Program-made: the position numbers and the translations under genes | Shown: positions 46,101-57,535 of the stretch, one piece after another | Numbering within the stretch: the first letter of the stretch is position 1 | Layout of the letters: each line of letters begins with the position of its first letter | DNA from: Thelonectria olida | Taxonomy: Eukaryota > Ascomycota > Sordariomycetes > Hypocreales > Nectriaceae | DNA: 64,000 nt | NCBI GenBank assembly: GCA_020736575.1 | Contig: JAGPYM010000002.1 | Location: forward strand, 558,001-622,000 | Reading direction: 5' to 3' | Notes under the pieces: generated by a model | What the model saw: the letters and a program-made list of their open reading frames with translations, nothing else | Databases searched by the model: none | What the model was told of the DNA's origin: nothing

Positions 46101-49100
46101 ACAAGTTCCTTGAGGACAACTTGTCTGATGCTGATGCTGAGCTCCTGAAGGCGACTCTTGCTCCCCTTACCCATGTTATGGACATGTACATGGAGGGTCA
46201 GAAGCACCGAGAACTCAACGTCATCCGGGGTCTCCTCGAGGAGTACGCCGAGGTCGAGAACCTCTTTATGAACCAGCCTCAGGAGGAGACGGTCATTCTC
46301 AAGCTTCGTGAGCAGCACAAGGAGGATATCCCCAAGGTTGTTCAGACCGTCTTATCTCACAGCCGTGTCAGCTCCAAGAGCTCCCTCATCCTCGCCATCC
46401 TAGAGGAGTACCGCCCCAACAAGCCCGGTGTCGGCAGCATTGCCCGAAACCTGCGCGACACCCTTCGCAAGTTGACGGAGCTTCAGTCCTCGCGAGCGAC
46501 CTCTAAGGTCTCTCTCAAGGCTCGTGAGATTATGATCCAGTGTTCTCTTCCTTCCCTTGAGGAGCGCACTGCTCAGATGGAGCATATCCTGCGCTCCTCT
46601 GTCATTGAGTCGCGGTATGGTGAGACCGGCTGGGATCACCGTGAGCCTAGCTTGGACGTGATCAAGGAGGTCGTTGACTCCAAGTATACCGTCTTTGACG
46701 TCCTGACCCTGTTCTTTGCCCACGATGATCCTTGGGTCAACCTAGCTTCGCTTGAGGTCTACGTTCGACGCGCCTACCGAGCGTACATTCTTAAGCAGAT
46801 TGAGTACCACTCCGACGAGCTTGACCTGCCCCAGTTTGTCTCTTGGGACTTCCAGCTCCGAAAGATTGGACAGTCCGAATACGGCCTTCCCCTCCAGTCT
46901 GCTGCTCCCTCCACCCCAGCTACTCCCAGCGGTGGAGAGTTCAAGTTCAACCGCATCCACTCCATTAGCGACATGTCCTACCTGTCCCACAAGTGGGAGG
47001 ACGAGCCGACTCGCAAGGGTGTCATTGTCCCCTGCAAGTACATCGATGATGCTGAGGACTTGATCCAAAAGGCTCTTGAGTCTCTTGCTACCGAGCAGAA
47101 GCAGAAGAAGACTCGCACTACCCCTGGTCTGATCCCTGACCTGAGCGGTAAGCGCAAGCCTGCCCAGGCCCAGCCCAAGCAACAGTATGAAGAGGAGCTC
47201 TCCGCGGTCATCAATGTTGCTATTCGGGATGCCGAGAGCCAAAAAGATCAGGAGACCCTGGAGCGCATTGTTCCCATTGTCCAGCAATTCAAGGAGGAGC
47301 TTTTGGCTCGTGGTGTTCGCCGCATTACTTTCATCTGTGGTCGCAGCGACGGCTCTTACCCCGGCTACCACACCTTCCGTGGCCCCGACTATAACGAGGA
47401 CGACAGCATCCGACACAGCGAACCTGCTCTTGCTTTCCAGCTTGAGCTAGCTCGTCTGGCCAAGTTCCACATCAAGCCCGTTTTCACCGAGAACAAGAAC
47501 ATCCACGTTTACGAGGGTGTTGGCAAGTCTGTGGACACTGACAAGCGATACTTTACCCGTGCTGTTATTCGACCCGGTCGTCTCCGTGATGAGATCCCCA
47601 CTGCCGAGTACCTGATCTCAGAGGCTGATCGTGTCATTAACGACATTTTTGATGCTCTGGAGATTATCGGCAACAACAACTCCGATCTCAACCACATTTT
47701 CATCAACTTTACTCCTGTGTTCCAGCTCCAACCTCGCGAGGTCGAGGAGAGTCTTCAGGGCTTCTTGGACCGATTCGGTCTTCGTGCCTGGAGACTTCGT
47801 GTTTCCCAGGTCGAGATCCGCATTATTTGCACGGATCCTCAAACTGGCACTCCTTACCCTCTTCGTGTCGTCATCACCAACACCTCTGGTTACGTGGTCG
47901 ATGTCGACATGTACGCCGAGCGCAAGTCCGAGAAGGGCGAGTGGGTGTTCCACAGCATTGGCGGGACCAAGGAGAAGGGTCCCATGCATTTGATGCCTGT
48001 GTCTACTCCTTACGCCACCAAGAACTGGCTCCAGCCCAAGCGATACAAGGCCCACCTCATGGGCACTCAGTACGTCTACGACTTCCCTGAGTTGTTCCGC
48101 CAGGCTATCCAGAACACTTGGCTTAAGGCCGTCAAGGAGCAGCCTGCTCTTGCCGCTCAGCAGCCCAAGGTTGGTGACTGTATCACATTCACTGAGCTTG
48201 TCCTGGATGACAAGGACAACCTCGACGAGGTGAACCGTGAGCCCGGCACCAACACTTGTGGTATGGTTGGTTGGATCTTCCGAGCTCGAACTCCCGAGTA
48301 TCCCAATGGACGTCGTTTCATCGTCGTCGCTAACGACATTACTTACAAGATCGGATCATTCGGTCCCAAGGAAGATGACTTCTTCCACAAGTGCACGGAG
48401 CTCGCTCGCAAGTTGGGCATTCCCCGTATCTACCTGTCCGCCAACTCTGGAGCTCGCCTCGGTCTTGCTGACGAGCTCATGGGTCACTTCAAGGTCGCTT
48501 GGAACAATGTTGACAAACAGGAGGGCGGCTTCCGCTACCTCTACCTCAACGATGAGGCCAAGCAGCGATTTGAGAAGGACGTCATTACTGAGGAAGTTTC
48601 TGAAGATGGCGAGAAGCGACACAAGATTCTTACCGTTATCGGAAAGGAGGAGGGCCTTGGTGTCGAATGCTTGAGAGGCTCTGGTCTTATCGCTGGTGCG
48701 ACCAGCAGAGCCTACAACGACATCTTCACCATCACCTTGGTCACTTGTCGATCAGTTGGTAAGTCATTGATCTCATTTCTCCTAATCTTACATCTCTAAC
48801 GTGATTTAGGTATTGGTGCCTACCTCGTCCGTCTTGGTCAGCGAGCTGTCCAGATTGAGGGCCAACCCATTATCCTGACTGGTGCCCCCGCCTTGAACAG
48901 CCTGCTTGGTCGTGAGGTCTACAGCTCTAACCTGCAGCTGGGTGGCACTCAGATCATGTACCGCAACGGTGTCTCCCATTTGACTGCCAACGATGACTTT
49001 GCCGGTATCCAAAAGATTGTGGAGTGGATGTCATTCGTTCCCGAGAAGCGCAACAGCCCTGTCCCTGTCAGCCCTAGTGTGGATGACTGGGACCGTGACA

Positions 49101-50347
49101 TTGTGTACACTCCTCCCCAGAAGCAGCCTTATGACGTTCGGTGGATGATTGGTGGTCGCGAGGGTGAGGACGGCTTCGAGTCTGGTCTGTTTGACAAGGA
49201 CTCTTTCGTCGAGACCCTCGGCGGTTGGGCCAAGACTGTCGTCGTCGGTCGTGCTCGTCTTGGCGGTATCCCAATGGGTGTTATCGCTGTTGAGACTCGC
49301 TCCGTCGAGAACATCACCCCTGCCGACCCTGCCAACCCTGACTCTATTGAGCAGGTCAGCAATGAAGCTGGTGGTGTTTGGTACCCCAACTCTGCCTTCA
49401 AGACTGCCCAGGCCATCAACGACTTCAACAATGGTGAGCAGCTTCCTCTGATGATTCTCGCCAACTGGCGTGGTTTCTCTGGTGGTCAGCGCGACATGTA
49501 CAACGAGGTCCTCAAGTACGGTTCTTTCATCGTTGATGCCCTCGTCAAGTTTGAGCAACCCATCTTTGTTTACATTCCTCCCCATGGAGAGCTTCGTGGT
49601 GGATCTTGGGTCGTGGTCGATCCCACCATCAACCCCGTGGCTATGGAGATGTACGCCGACGTCGAAGCCCGTGGTGGTGTCCTCGAGCCTGAGGGTATCG
49701 TTGGTATCAAGTACCGCAAGGACAAGCAGATTGCCACCATGGCTCGCATGGATCCCACCTATGCTGGCCTTAAGAAGCAGCTCGAAGATCTCAGCCTGTC
49801 CCAAGAGGAGACGGACGAGATCAAGAAGAAGATGGTGATCCGGGAGAAGCAGCTACTTCCTGTGTATGCCCAGATTGCCGTGCAGTTCGCTGATCTTCAC
49901 GACCGTGCCGGTCGCATGAAGGCCAAGGGTGTCATTCGCGATTCGCTTGAGTGGACCAACGCCCGCCGATACTTCTACTGGCGTCTTCGCCGCCGTTTGA
50001 ACGAGGAGTACATCCTGCGCCGCATGAGCTCTAGCATTCTCAACGCCACCAACGGCCAGAGCACGGCTAAGACTGTTGAGACTCGCGAGAAGTACATGCA
50101 CCTTCTCCGCAGCTGGTCCGGCATTGTCAACTGGGAGAAGGACGATCGTGCTGTGACTGAGTGGTATGAGACGGAGCGCAAGGCGATCGGAGAGAAGGTC
50201 GAGGCCCTCAAGTCGGAGGTCCTCGCCGCCGAGGTTGCTAATGTTGTCCGTGGCCACGCCAAGGCTGGCTGGACTGGTGTGCGCGAGGTATTGAGAGTCA
50301 TGCCCGTTGAGGAGCGGGAGCAGATTCTCAAGTACCTCCAACAGTAG
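43162..50347 (+). CDS. ACC1: Acetyl-CoA carboxylase (cytosolic, multidomain)
   Basis: Carboxylates acetyl-CoA to malonyl-CoA with ATP, bicarbonate and biotin, the committed step of fatty-acid synthesis. Exons 43162-43356, 43515-43780, 43894-48758 and 48810-50347 give 2,287 residues, the usual fungal length. The biotin-carboxylase part (about 50-550) has [20 protein letters not shown] and the ATP-binding GGGGKG around Lys263. The biotin attachment motif EVMKM has its lysine at 738. A long central region follows, then carboxyltransferase domains (about 1,500-2,200) with [28 protein letters not shown] and [10 protein letters not shown]. Intron joins are canonical: W|GHA at exon 2-3 and SV|GIG at exon 3-4. 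It is essential in fungi and so expected to be intact, as seen. Large antisense ORFs inside it are codon-bias shadows. Confidence 0.98.
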
Positions 50348-50978
50348 AGGAAGAGAAGGATAAAGTCAAGAAGGCGGTAGATTTGAGCATTCGTGTAAAT
50401 GTGTTTTAGAGGCGATACATGTTGGCTGGTTTAGTTTACGTTGTTACGTTGAGAAGACTAGAGACACGATGGAAGGATAGAAGCGATGGGCGGGATGTAT
50501 GGGTATGGGGCGTCAAGGGCTTGGTTGTTTAGAGCACGATCCTAAATGCACATTTTCTTCTTGCAATATTTTCCTGGCCGAGTGATTTCTTGTAAAGGTA
50601 CCCAGTTCGTACAAAGGGTATACAACACCGTTGTAGCGGTGTAGAGTAGAGTGTTTTACACTATTGCATCGCTCTGTCTCGGCGTGCAAGGGTATATACA
50701 TAATACATAACACACATGTCATCCATCCGTTCCTTTCCATGACCGAACCTCCTAATTTGGTTCTTTGCATATTCTTCCATCCCTTTCGTTTCTTGGTGCA
50801 TAGACGAGAGAGAGGTGAGGGCATTTCATGATGTCACTAAGACCATCGATGCTCCCATTCATGATTCAACACCCACGCGTAGTCGTACACAGCTTCAAGC
50901 CACAGAAGTCTCTGCATTCGCCTCAATGGGCCAAGAATGGCCAGTTTACGTCAAGCACTGTCCCAATGCAGAGCGCCT
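50348..50978. other. Intergenic between convergent genes
   Basis: Shared 3' flank of ACC1 and the BolA-like gene. Nothing recognised. Confidence 0.45.
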
Positions 50979-51452
50979 TCACGCATCCTGTGGAGGCACC
51001 TTGGTGCGAATCTGCACGCCATGCCAGCTCTTGACGAGGTCGCCTAGCGCAGCATTCACCATGCGCTGCTGCTTGAGGATTGTTTGGCCTTGGAAGGCGG
51101 CCGAGGTAATGTCGATGGCGTACATGCTGCCGCAGCCGCCCGAGACGTCTTGGACGAGGAGCTGGGTGGGCGACAGCTTCTCGGACAGGATGGCGGCGAT
51201 GGCGGACTCGGCAGGCGTCATGCTGGGGAGCTCGGCGGCGGCGGCATCGGCAGACAAGAGGGTCCGAGAGGCTGAGAAGGAGCGGCAGTGGTACGACGAG
51301 GGCGCGGGGGTGGAGCGGTGCAGAAGAGTGGGTGCGGCGAGGGCGAGGACGCGGGATGAAGACGAGGGCGACGACGAGGCCATGGCGGATGGAGATGCGG
51401 CGGCGGTGCGGAGGGCCCTGCGGGCGGCGAGGCGACAGGCTGTGCAGATCAT
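50979..51452 (-). CDS. Mitochondrial BolA-like protein (Bol3-type)
   Basis: Partner of monothiol glutaredoxin or Nfu1 in passing iron-sulfur clusters to mitochondrial [4Fe-4S] enzymes. 157 residues, one exon. The first ~70 residues are Arg/Ser/Ala-rich without acidic residues (MICTACRLAARRALRTAA, then FSASRTLLSAD), a mitochondrial targeting presequence. The BolA fold follows: AILSEKLSPTQLLVQDVSGG, the C-G-S-M-Y cluster-binding-loop cysteine, an SAAFQGQTILKQQRMVN helix and the closing WHGVQIRT with its histidine. The start at 51452 gives the whole presequence; a Met at about residue 24 is an alternative that would still leave a targeting signal. A (GATT)4 repeat at 51528-51546 lies 75 bp upstream of the start codon. 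Confidence 0.9.
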   Translation of the reverse strand: MICTACRLAARRALRTAAASPSAMASSSPSSSSRVLALAAPTLLHRSTPAPSSYHCRSFSASRTLLSADAAAAELPSMTPAESAIAAILSEKLSPTQLLVQDVSGGCGSMYAIDITSAAFQGQTILKQQRMVNAALGDLVKSWHGVQIRTKVPPQDA

Positions 51453-53170
51453 TTTGGGGGAAGCGAGAGAGTGGAGGGTTCAATTGAGTGGCGGCTGGGA
51501 TTGGAGGCAGTAAACAATTGCGAGGCCGATTGATTGATTGATTGATGATGGTGAGGAAAAGATTCCGGGGTGGAGTTGAATGGGCGAGAGATGGAAGATG
51601 GAAGAGCCGAGAGTGGGCGGGCGGGACATTACTTAATCAGGGACGTTTAGTTAGCTTCTATTCGTGCACACAAACAAGACACAGGTTGTTGGGTGGTTGC
51701 CGACGGAACGGTAATCATTCACGAGAGGTAGTCTATGCATCTTTGGAGAATCAACATCACTGATTGATTAGATTCGAGCTGTGCAGGGGAAAAAATAGAT
51801 CGGTACGGAGGGCGGTGTTCGAGATACAATCTGGGGTAGCTACCCTACCTCCCAAGCTCCTAGGCGGTTCCATCGTATCATGCTACCTACCTAGGTACAT
51901 GTTTCCTCGTCGAATACCCCCGATCCATGGCCAGTCGACAATAACGCCCTGCCACCTATTTCTCAGTATTGCCGATGTCCCCCACCACCCAGGAGCAAAA
52001 GACCCCCATACAAATTAGTGAGAGGCAACCCGAAAAGTGGATATTCGTTGGTAATGGGACAAATGGGATACGCTGGGTCTCATACTGTTTGCCCGTTGTG
52101 AAGTCGCTCTGGTCAACTGTTGGCTCTGACTCTCACCAAGAGTCAACGGCCCGTGGGGGTTTCTTCCCTTCTAACGAACCAGTGGATATGTCGAGTCTGG
52201 AGAACGCGGGATGTCGAGAGCCATGCAGCGCCCGTTCCATGTCAGGAACAGGTAACGTAGTGTCGGTTTTCGAAGGCCAGAAGCAATAGAAGCAGAGGAA
52301 ATACAATCGTCTCAGCTCTGATTGGCCGGCGCAACCAAGGCCCCCCGTCCCTGCAAGTCAACTTGGGAGACAAGGAGAGTCAAACCCCCATGCTTCCCTT
52401 CAGCCCATTGCTCTCCAGCCAACCTCAGGCCAGGTTCCTCATTGCCGGTTACCTGCAGTCGTGCCCCCACGGAAAAAAGTCTTTGCACTTGCTTCTCCTT
52501 GCAGTAATGACACGGCTCAGGATGGAAAGGCTACTGGCTGCCGCCGCGTCTCGTGAAGGCTGGTGCTTGTCTGCATTCGGAACTGCCTGCCTTAGACCCT
52601 GATCACTACGCTCATGCCAAGGGGGTCCCTCGAGATTTAAGGAAGCCTGGTTCTGGGCACGAGGCGAGTCAAGAGTTAGACGAAGGGGTCATGAGCGTGG
52701 GAGGCCACCATTACCCTTCACTCCTAGGGGGTGGGCGTGTTCGGGAATGTAACGAGGCGGCGGCTTGCTTTCCAACAACAACCAAACGGAATCAAGACAG
52801 ATCAAAAGCTTAACAATGAAACGATTGTGATTCCGTCGACTCGAAATGCCATGTTGTCTTGAAAAACGTAGCCGTGGCCTGACGAAACGGTTCCGATCTT
52901 TTCTCCGATTCTCATCAATCTCATGTTCCCAGGGGAAAAAAAAAACTCACCTTCTTCATCTTTTTGTCTTCCGATTTCGCCCAAGAGACTCACAACTCGG
53001 TTTTAGGCTCAACTCTTCTATTCATCTGTTGAAAAGGCTTCTAAAAAAGTGTGGGGAAAAACAAGTTCAGAGGGCAAGACCAACTTTTCCACCAGTCTTC
53101 TGCTTGCTGCTTCTTGTTTCTATTTGTTACACGATTCGATTCGTTGAGAGATACGAATACGTTATTGTAG
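51453..53170. other. Intergenic, no gene recognised
   Basis: Divergent promoter region of the BolA-like gene and the bZIP gene. It contains the GATT repeat at 51528-51546. ORFs lack domains. Confidence 0.4.
51528..51546. repeat. GATT microsatellite
   Basis: Four GATT units followed by GAT, 75 bp upstream of the BolA-like start codon. Confidence 0.8.
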
Positions 53171-54508
53171 ATGCCACGAAAGGTAAGCTATTTGTCCATG
53201 TACTTCATGTTTATTACTCACCGAGACGGGCTGCTGCTATCTTTGTCCTCCCACGTGTCGTTGATACCCTTCTCCTCACTTATTAAACACCACGACACAT
53301 GCTACACACCACACACCACCACACATTACCTGCACAAGCCTGGCACGCACAAACGCACACACCGTCATTCACCTTGGACAAATCGTCATTACCTACCCTG
53401 ATTATCCTCTCTGTGACTACTACTAACCCCCACTCCCACCAAACAGCACCGAACGCCAGAGTCCCTGGCCCTCAACCGCGAGAACCAGCGTCGGTCTCGC
53501 GCCCGCCACCGAGAACTCCTCGAGGATCTGCAGCGCCGCGTCCGCGAGTATGAGCGCCGCGACGGTGAAGCCACCCTGGAGATGCAGCGAGTCGCCCGCG
53601 TTGTCGCCGCCGAGAACGTCGCTCTGAAGGGCCTCCTGGCCACCAAGGGAGTCGCATCCGACGAGGTCGAGGCCCATCTGCACACTTCGGGCGTCACCAA
53701 GTCCCCGATGCAGAGCCAGGTGCAGACGCTTCCCCAGATGGCGCCGCAGGCCAACGTGGCGATGCCGCCGCTGAGTGTGTGGGAGGATCTCGCCGGGACC
53801 CGGGAGTCGAGGCTGGAGCCCATCCGGGAGATGCAGATGCAGTACGATCCGAGACTGGACACGCCCTACAAGATGCCGTCTCCCGCCCCGTCGGCTTCGT
53901 CGTCCATCATCACGTCCACGCCTTCGGCGCCGGCGTCCATCTCGGTTCCCATCTCCACCCCTCTGCCAGCTCTCACCCCCGTCTCGTGCGGCCCGTCCCC
54001 GACGCACATGGCCATGCCACCCCAGACCATGCAGCCGAGGCCCTGCTCTCCCGTCATTCCTATTCCCCGACTTAGCAGCAGCATGGCCCCCGATCGCTCG
54101 CTGCCGCCTCTCCAGCAGCAGTCCGATCTGTCACCAAAGCGGCAAGGCTCCTCGGCCGGGGGGCTCATCAACGGGCTCCGGTTGCCCATGGTCTTGGATA
54201 AGCCACCCAGCAGTATGGTCCAGTCCCAGCTAGATCATGGTTGCTACGCCCAGTCTAACTTGAAACCGAAGCTGGGATGTCGTCCCAAGCCGCAGGCCGA
54301 ACACTACCGCTGCCACAGCCACACGCTGCCACGACCTCATATGATGGGACACCACCGACACGACCAGACGCACTGCGTCGAAGCGGCCAGCATCCTGGCT
54401 CGGCTCCGTGGAAACAGTGATGATTCCTTGACCCTGGCTGGCCTGGGCTGTTCTGATAACAAGGACTTCATGGTTCGCAACACCGATCTACTTCAGCTCA
54501 TGGACTGA
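53171..54508 (+). CDS. bZIP transcription factor with Cys/His-rich tail
   Basis: Nuclear DNA-binding protein of 357 residues in two exons, 53171-53182 and 53447-54508. The first coding exon holds only four codons (MPRK), then a 264-bp intron (AAG|GTAAGC, ACTAACC branch, AAACAG acceptor). The basic region reads LALNRENQRRSRARHRELLE with the invariant N-x7-R spacing and Yap-like NRxxQRxxR layout. The leucine-zipper-like helix follows (LQRRVREYERRDGEATLEMQ) and continues to ENVALKGLL. The middle is Pro/Ser/Thr-rich. Residues 268-314 hold four cysteines (270, 282, 293, 314) and nine histidines, with one more Cys at 339, as would suit metal or metalloid sensing. The gene is convergent with the ACR3 arsenite exporter, 135 bp apart. 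Regulation of ACR3 is inference; the family of short bZIPs is broad and mostly uncharacterised. Confidence 0.82.
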
Positions 54509-54643
54509 GACGGCACGATAGCCTGGCACTATTTCCATGGAAAAAAGGGACATTGGTGAAGCCAAAGCGACGAATCCTCACGTCTGTTCTATCCGCCAAG
54601 CCACTTCCACTGATAGTCTCCGACGCTCGATACCCTCCAGCAA

Positions 54644-55991
54644 TCATACCGCCCAGCCCCATCGTCCCGAAACCCGACGGAGGAGATACACCAGGCCGAG
54701 CAAAACCGGTACCTCAATCAACGGACCTACAGTGGATGCCAGCGCTTGGTCGCTGTCTGGCCCGTACGTAGCAATGGCGACTGCAATGGCCAGCTCAAAG
54801 TTGTTACTGGCCGCTGTGAAGCTCTGGGTTGTGGAAAGGGGGTATCCAAAGCCAGCACGCCGCGACACGAGCAGAGTGGCAAAGAATATGATGACGAAAT
54901 ACACGATAAGAGGGGCCGCAACGCGAACGACGGAGACGATCTGGTGGACGACCTGGTGACCTTGGGCTGCGAAGAGGACCAGGATTGTGTACAATAAGCC
55001 GATGAGGGACCATGGCGAAACGATGCGAAGGAAGATGCGCTCATACCAACTCTCCCCCAGCATGCCACGCAGCGAGAAACGAGTGATGACAGCAGCGCCA
55101 AGAGGGATTCCCAGGAAGACGGCGACGCTCCGAGCGACGACCGAGTACGACACGTCGGTGGCACCCGTCTCGCCGCTGATGACGCGAATGAAGAAGATGG
55201 ACATTGGGGCGTACAGGACCATTTGGAGCACGGAGTTGATGGCGACTAGGATGGCACAGTATTCGGCGTCACCGCCGGCGAGGCCATTCCAGATTAGAAC
55301 CTACAGAGACACAAAGTCAGTGACCGACGAGTAGAGGGCGGTGGAAGAGGGAGAACAGTACCATGGCGATACACCGCGCCAGGCCGACGAGGATGAGGCC
55401 GATTCGCAACCCGGGCTCGTCGGGGAGAAAGGCCCAGGCCAGACCGAGCTAGAAAAGCTGTCAATGTAATTCCTAAGCACAACACTGTGCAACTGACCAT
55501 CAAGAACGGCGCGACTATCCAGTTGATGACGAAGCTAAAGAGCACTTGTTTCCAGAACTCGGGGTGTGAGAGGATCTCGGGGAGGCTTTCGTAGCGGACT
55601 TTGCAGAGGATTGGGTACATCATGACGAGCAAGCCGACGGCTGATGCGACTTGTTAGCTGGTAATTGATTGTGGTGAAATGGGAGGTGGGACATGCCGAT
55701 GGGGACGGAAACGCCGACAAACTTGCCCTTGTCGAGGACTGACTCGATGGAGGGTACAAAGTTGCCGAGGATGATGCCGACGACCATGGCGAGGAGGATC
55801 CAGACGGCGAGAAAGCGGTCCAGCAGACCCAGGGACTTGAAGGCCGAGACGTTGTCGGGCTTTTCGGTTTCGTCTGGCTGGAGAGGGTTGGCTTCTACAT
55901 CTTGAGGCGTGTTGGTTGTGACTGTGTTGTTGTGCTTGATTGACATTGAGGGCGAAGGCGTGCTTTTGGATGAGTCTTTGAGAGGTTTCAT
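54644..55991 (-). CDS. ACR3-type arsenite efflux transporter
   Basis: Plasma-membrane exporter of arsenite (and antimonite in some members), BART superfamily, ten helices. Exons 55991-55697, 55640-55498, 55448-55362 and 55300-54644 give 393 residues. The cytosolic N-terminus (about 50 residues) precedes LLDRFLAVWILLAMVVGIIL. The conserved segments are LLVMMYPILCKVRYE, LVGLARCIAM with the family cysteine at 172, VLIWNGLAGGDAEYCA, and VGPLIEVPVLLGLVY with the conserved glutamate at 371. Intron 1 (55696-55641) has a GC donor, ATCG|GCATGT, with a GCTAAC branch and CATCAG acceptor; the nearest GT site breaks the frame. Introns 2 and 3 use GTCAGT and GTACTG. It is convergent with a bZIP gene, reminiscent of yeast ARR1-ARR3. 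Confidence 0.93.
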
Positions 55992-56937
55992 GAGGGCTTC
56001 GAGGGTGTGATGGTTTGGGTTGTTGGACGATACACGGTTTTGTCTGCGGGAGGACGGATGGCCAAGGCGTGTGTGTTGTTCAGTGTTCTAGCACAAAACT
56101 AGCTGATATGCCGAAGGTCAAACAAACCAAAGAAGGCGAATGCCCCGAAAGAATTTATGCCAGAGGTTTATATAGAGAGCGTATCCTTCTGTTCTTGCAA
56201 TTTCTCTAATATTCCAGCTGCTATATACTCTCCTCCCTGACCCGATGGGGCAAATGCTGTCTCAATGCGCTCCAGCCAATCAGATGAGGGGCATGACAGG
56301 CTCCCGACGCGGGTCCGGAGTCGGACAAGTGACCGCCCGTGAAGTGGAACAAGTGTCGTTTCTGACGGGCGTTATCTGATCAAAATTCGGACAAGGGTCG
56401 TGAGGGAAATTTCTTCTTCTTCTTCTATTTTTCGTGTCCTTGTCATTTTGATGCAGCGTGGGGGTGATGGCGAGTCGGTGAGTGCTCATGACTGGAAGGG
56501 ATAAATGAATTCGGTCTTGGTCTGAGAAGACGGGAACGTCAGTCACTCTATTACTTCTTTCTGCCTACGTATTTATCTGTTTACTTTCTTTCATCCTGCT
56601 CTTTACCAAGTCTATTTATTGTACCTATTGAACGGGTGCTTGATGTGTAGAACCGAGGTGCTCAATACACAACGAAAGGCCTTCATTAGCTGCCGTGTAT
56701 TGCTGTGTCTATGTCTGTCTGTGGCTGCTTTGCGGAGGCAGGCGGCACAGCGTGAGCACGGGCCATATTACAATGGATGCTCGGAGCGGTAGCGATAGCC
56801 TACTTTTTTGTCCTCCAAAAAAGGATGGGCAACGTTTTCAAATCTCACTCAATTCTCAACAACACCAGAAAACACCACATAGACCTATAAACTAGTCTCA
56901 AAACCAGCAAAAAGATCGACTTCTCCAAGACTCGTTT
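55992..56937. other. ACR3 promoter region
   Basis: Upstream flank of ACR3. A short TTC microsatellite lies at about 56410-56425. No gene recognised. Confidence 0.4.
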
Positions 56938-57008
56938 GCCTCGTACTGGAATCGAACCAGTGATCTTCTCATTACTAGTGAGACGCTATACCACTTAGCC
57001 AACGAGGC
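56938..57008 (-). tRNA. tRNA-Thr (anticodon AGT)
   Basis: Read on the minus strand, 71 nt fold into a full cloverleaf: acceptor GCCTCGT/ACGAGGC, D stem GCTA/TAGC, anticodon stem TCTCA/TGAGA with loop CTAGTAA (anticodon AGT), variable AGATC, T stem ACTGG/CCAGT with loop TTCGATT. There is no intron. The CCA end is not encoded, as in eukaryotes. Internal A and B boxes are present in the D and T arms. Confidence 0.97.
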
Positions 57009-57535
57009 TTTGAACTGAACCGATTGGACAGGTCTTGCTATGGGATTCGGACTCGATAACTACACCCAAGAACCTGCCCTGAAACTGGCTTGACACCTGG
57101 GTCAAGCAATGCTATTAAAATACCTAAGAGCATATTGGAAATTTCGAAAATAGTCTCTCCAATGGCTCAAGGAATTGAAGAATGCTTGGGGTTCACCCTC
57201 TGCCCACTTTGTACGTGCACATAATCGCATCTCATATCAAGGGTGTCACGTGCTTGCATCCTCCGAGCCTGGGGCTTCATAATTCGGTACCGATGCGCTA
57301 TCTGGTGGCCTTTTCAATAGCGACATCATAGCACACTTACAGCGGGCGCGAATGCCCTTTCCCGTTAAGGCACAAGTCGCGCAGTCGCACCACCAAATTT
57401 CTGCTCATGATCCCCTCACCCAACTCAAAGATTGACACGCCTTGGTTATAACGCTCACTCTTGTTCATCACCACCACCGTTCATTTGACGAGGCTTGTGA
57501 GCGCAGCAGAGGGCTGGCTGCAACAATACTCGGAA
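57009..57535. other. Intergenic, promoter of the Jlp2/CCDC25 gene
   Basis: No recognisable element apart from being bounded by the tRNA gene and the start codon. Confidence 0.4.

Noticed and set aside
50815..51513. Plus-strand ORF of 232 codons over the BolA-like gene
   Set aside because: The opposite strand encodes a clear BolA domain with presequence; this is its mirror.
53183..53446. Open reading through the bZIP first intron
   Set aside because: The read-through protein is hydrophobic, not conserved-looking, and stops before the basic region.
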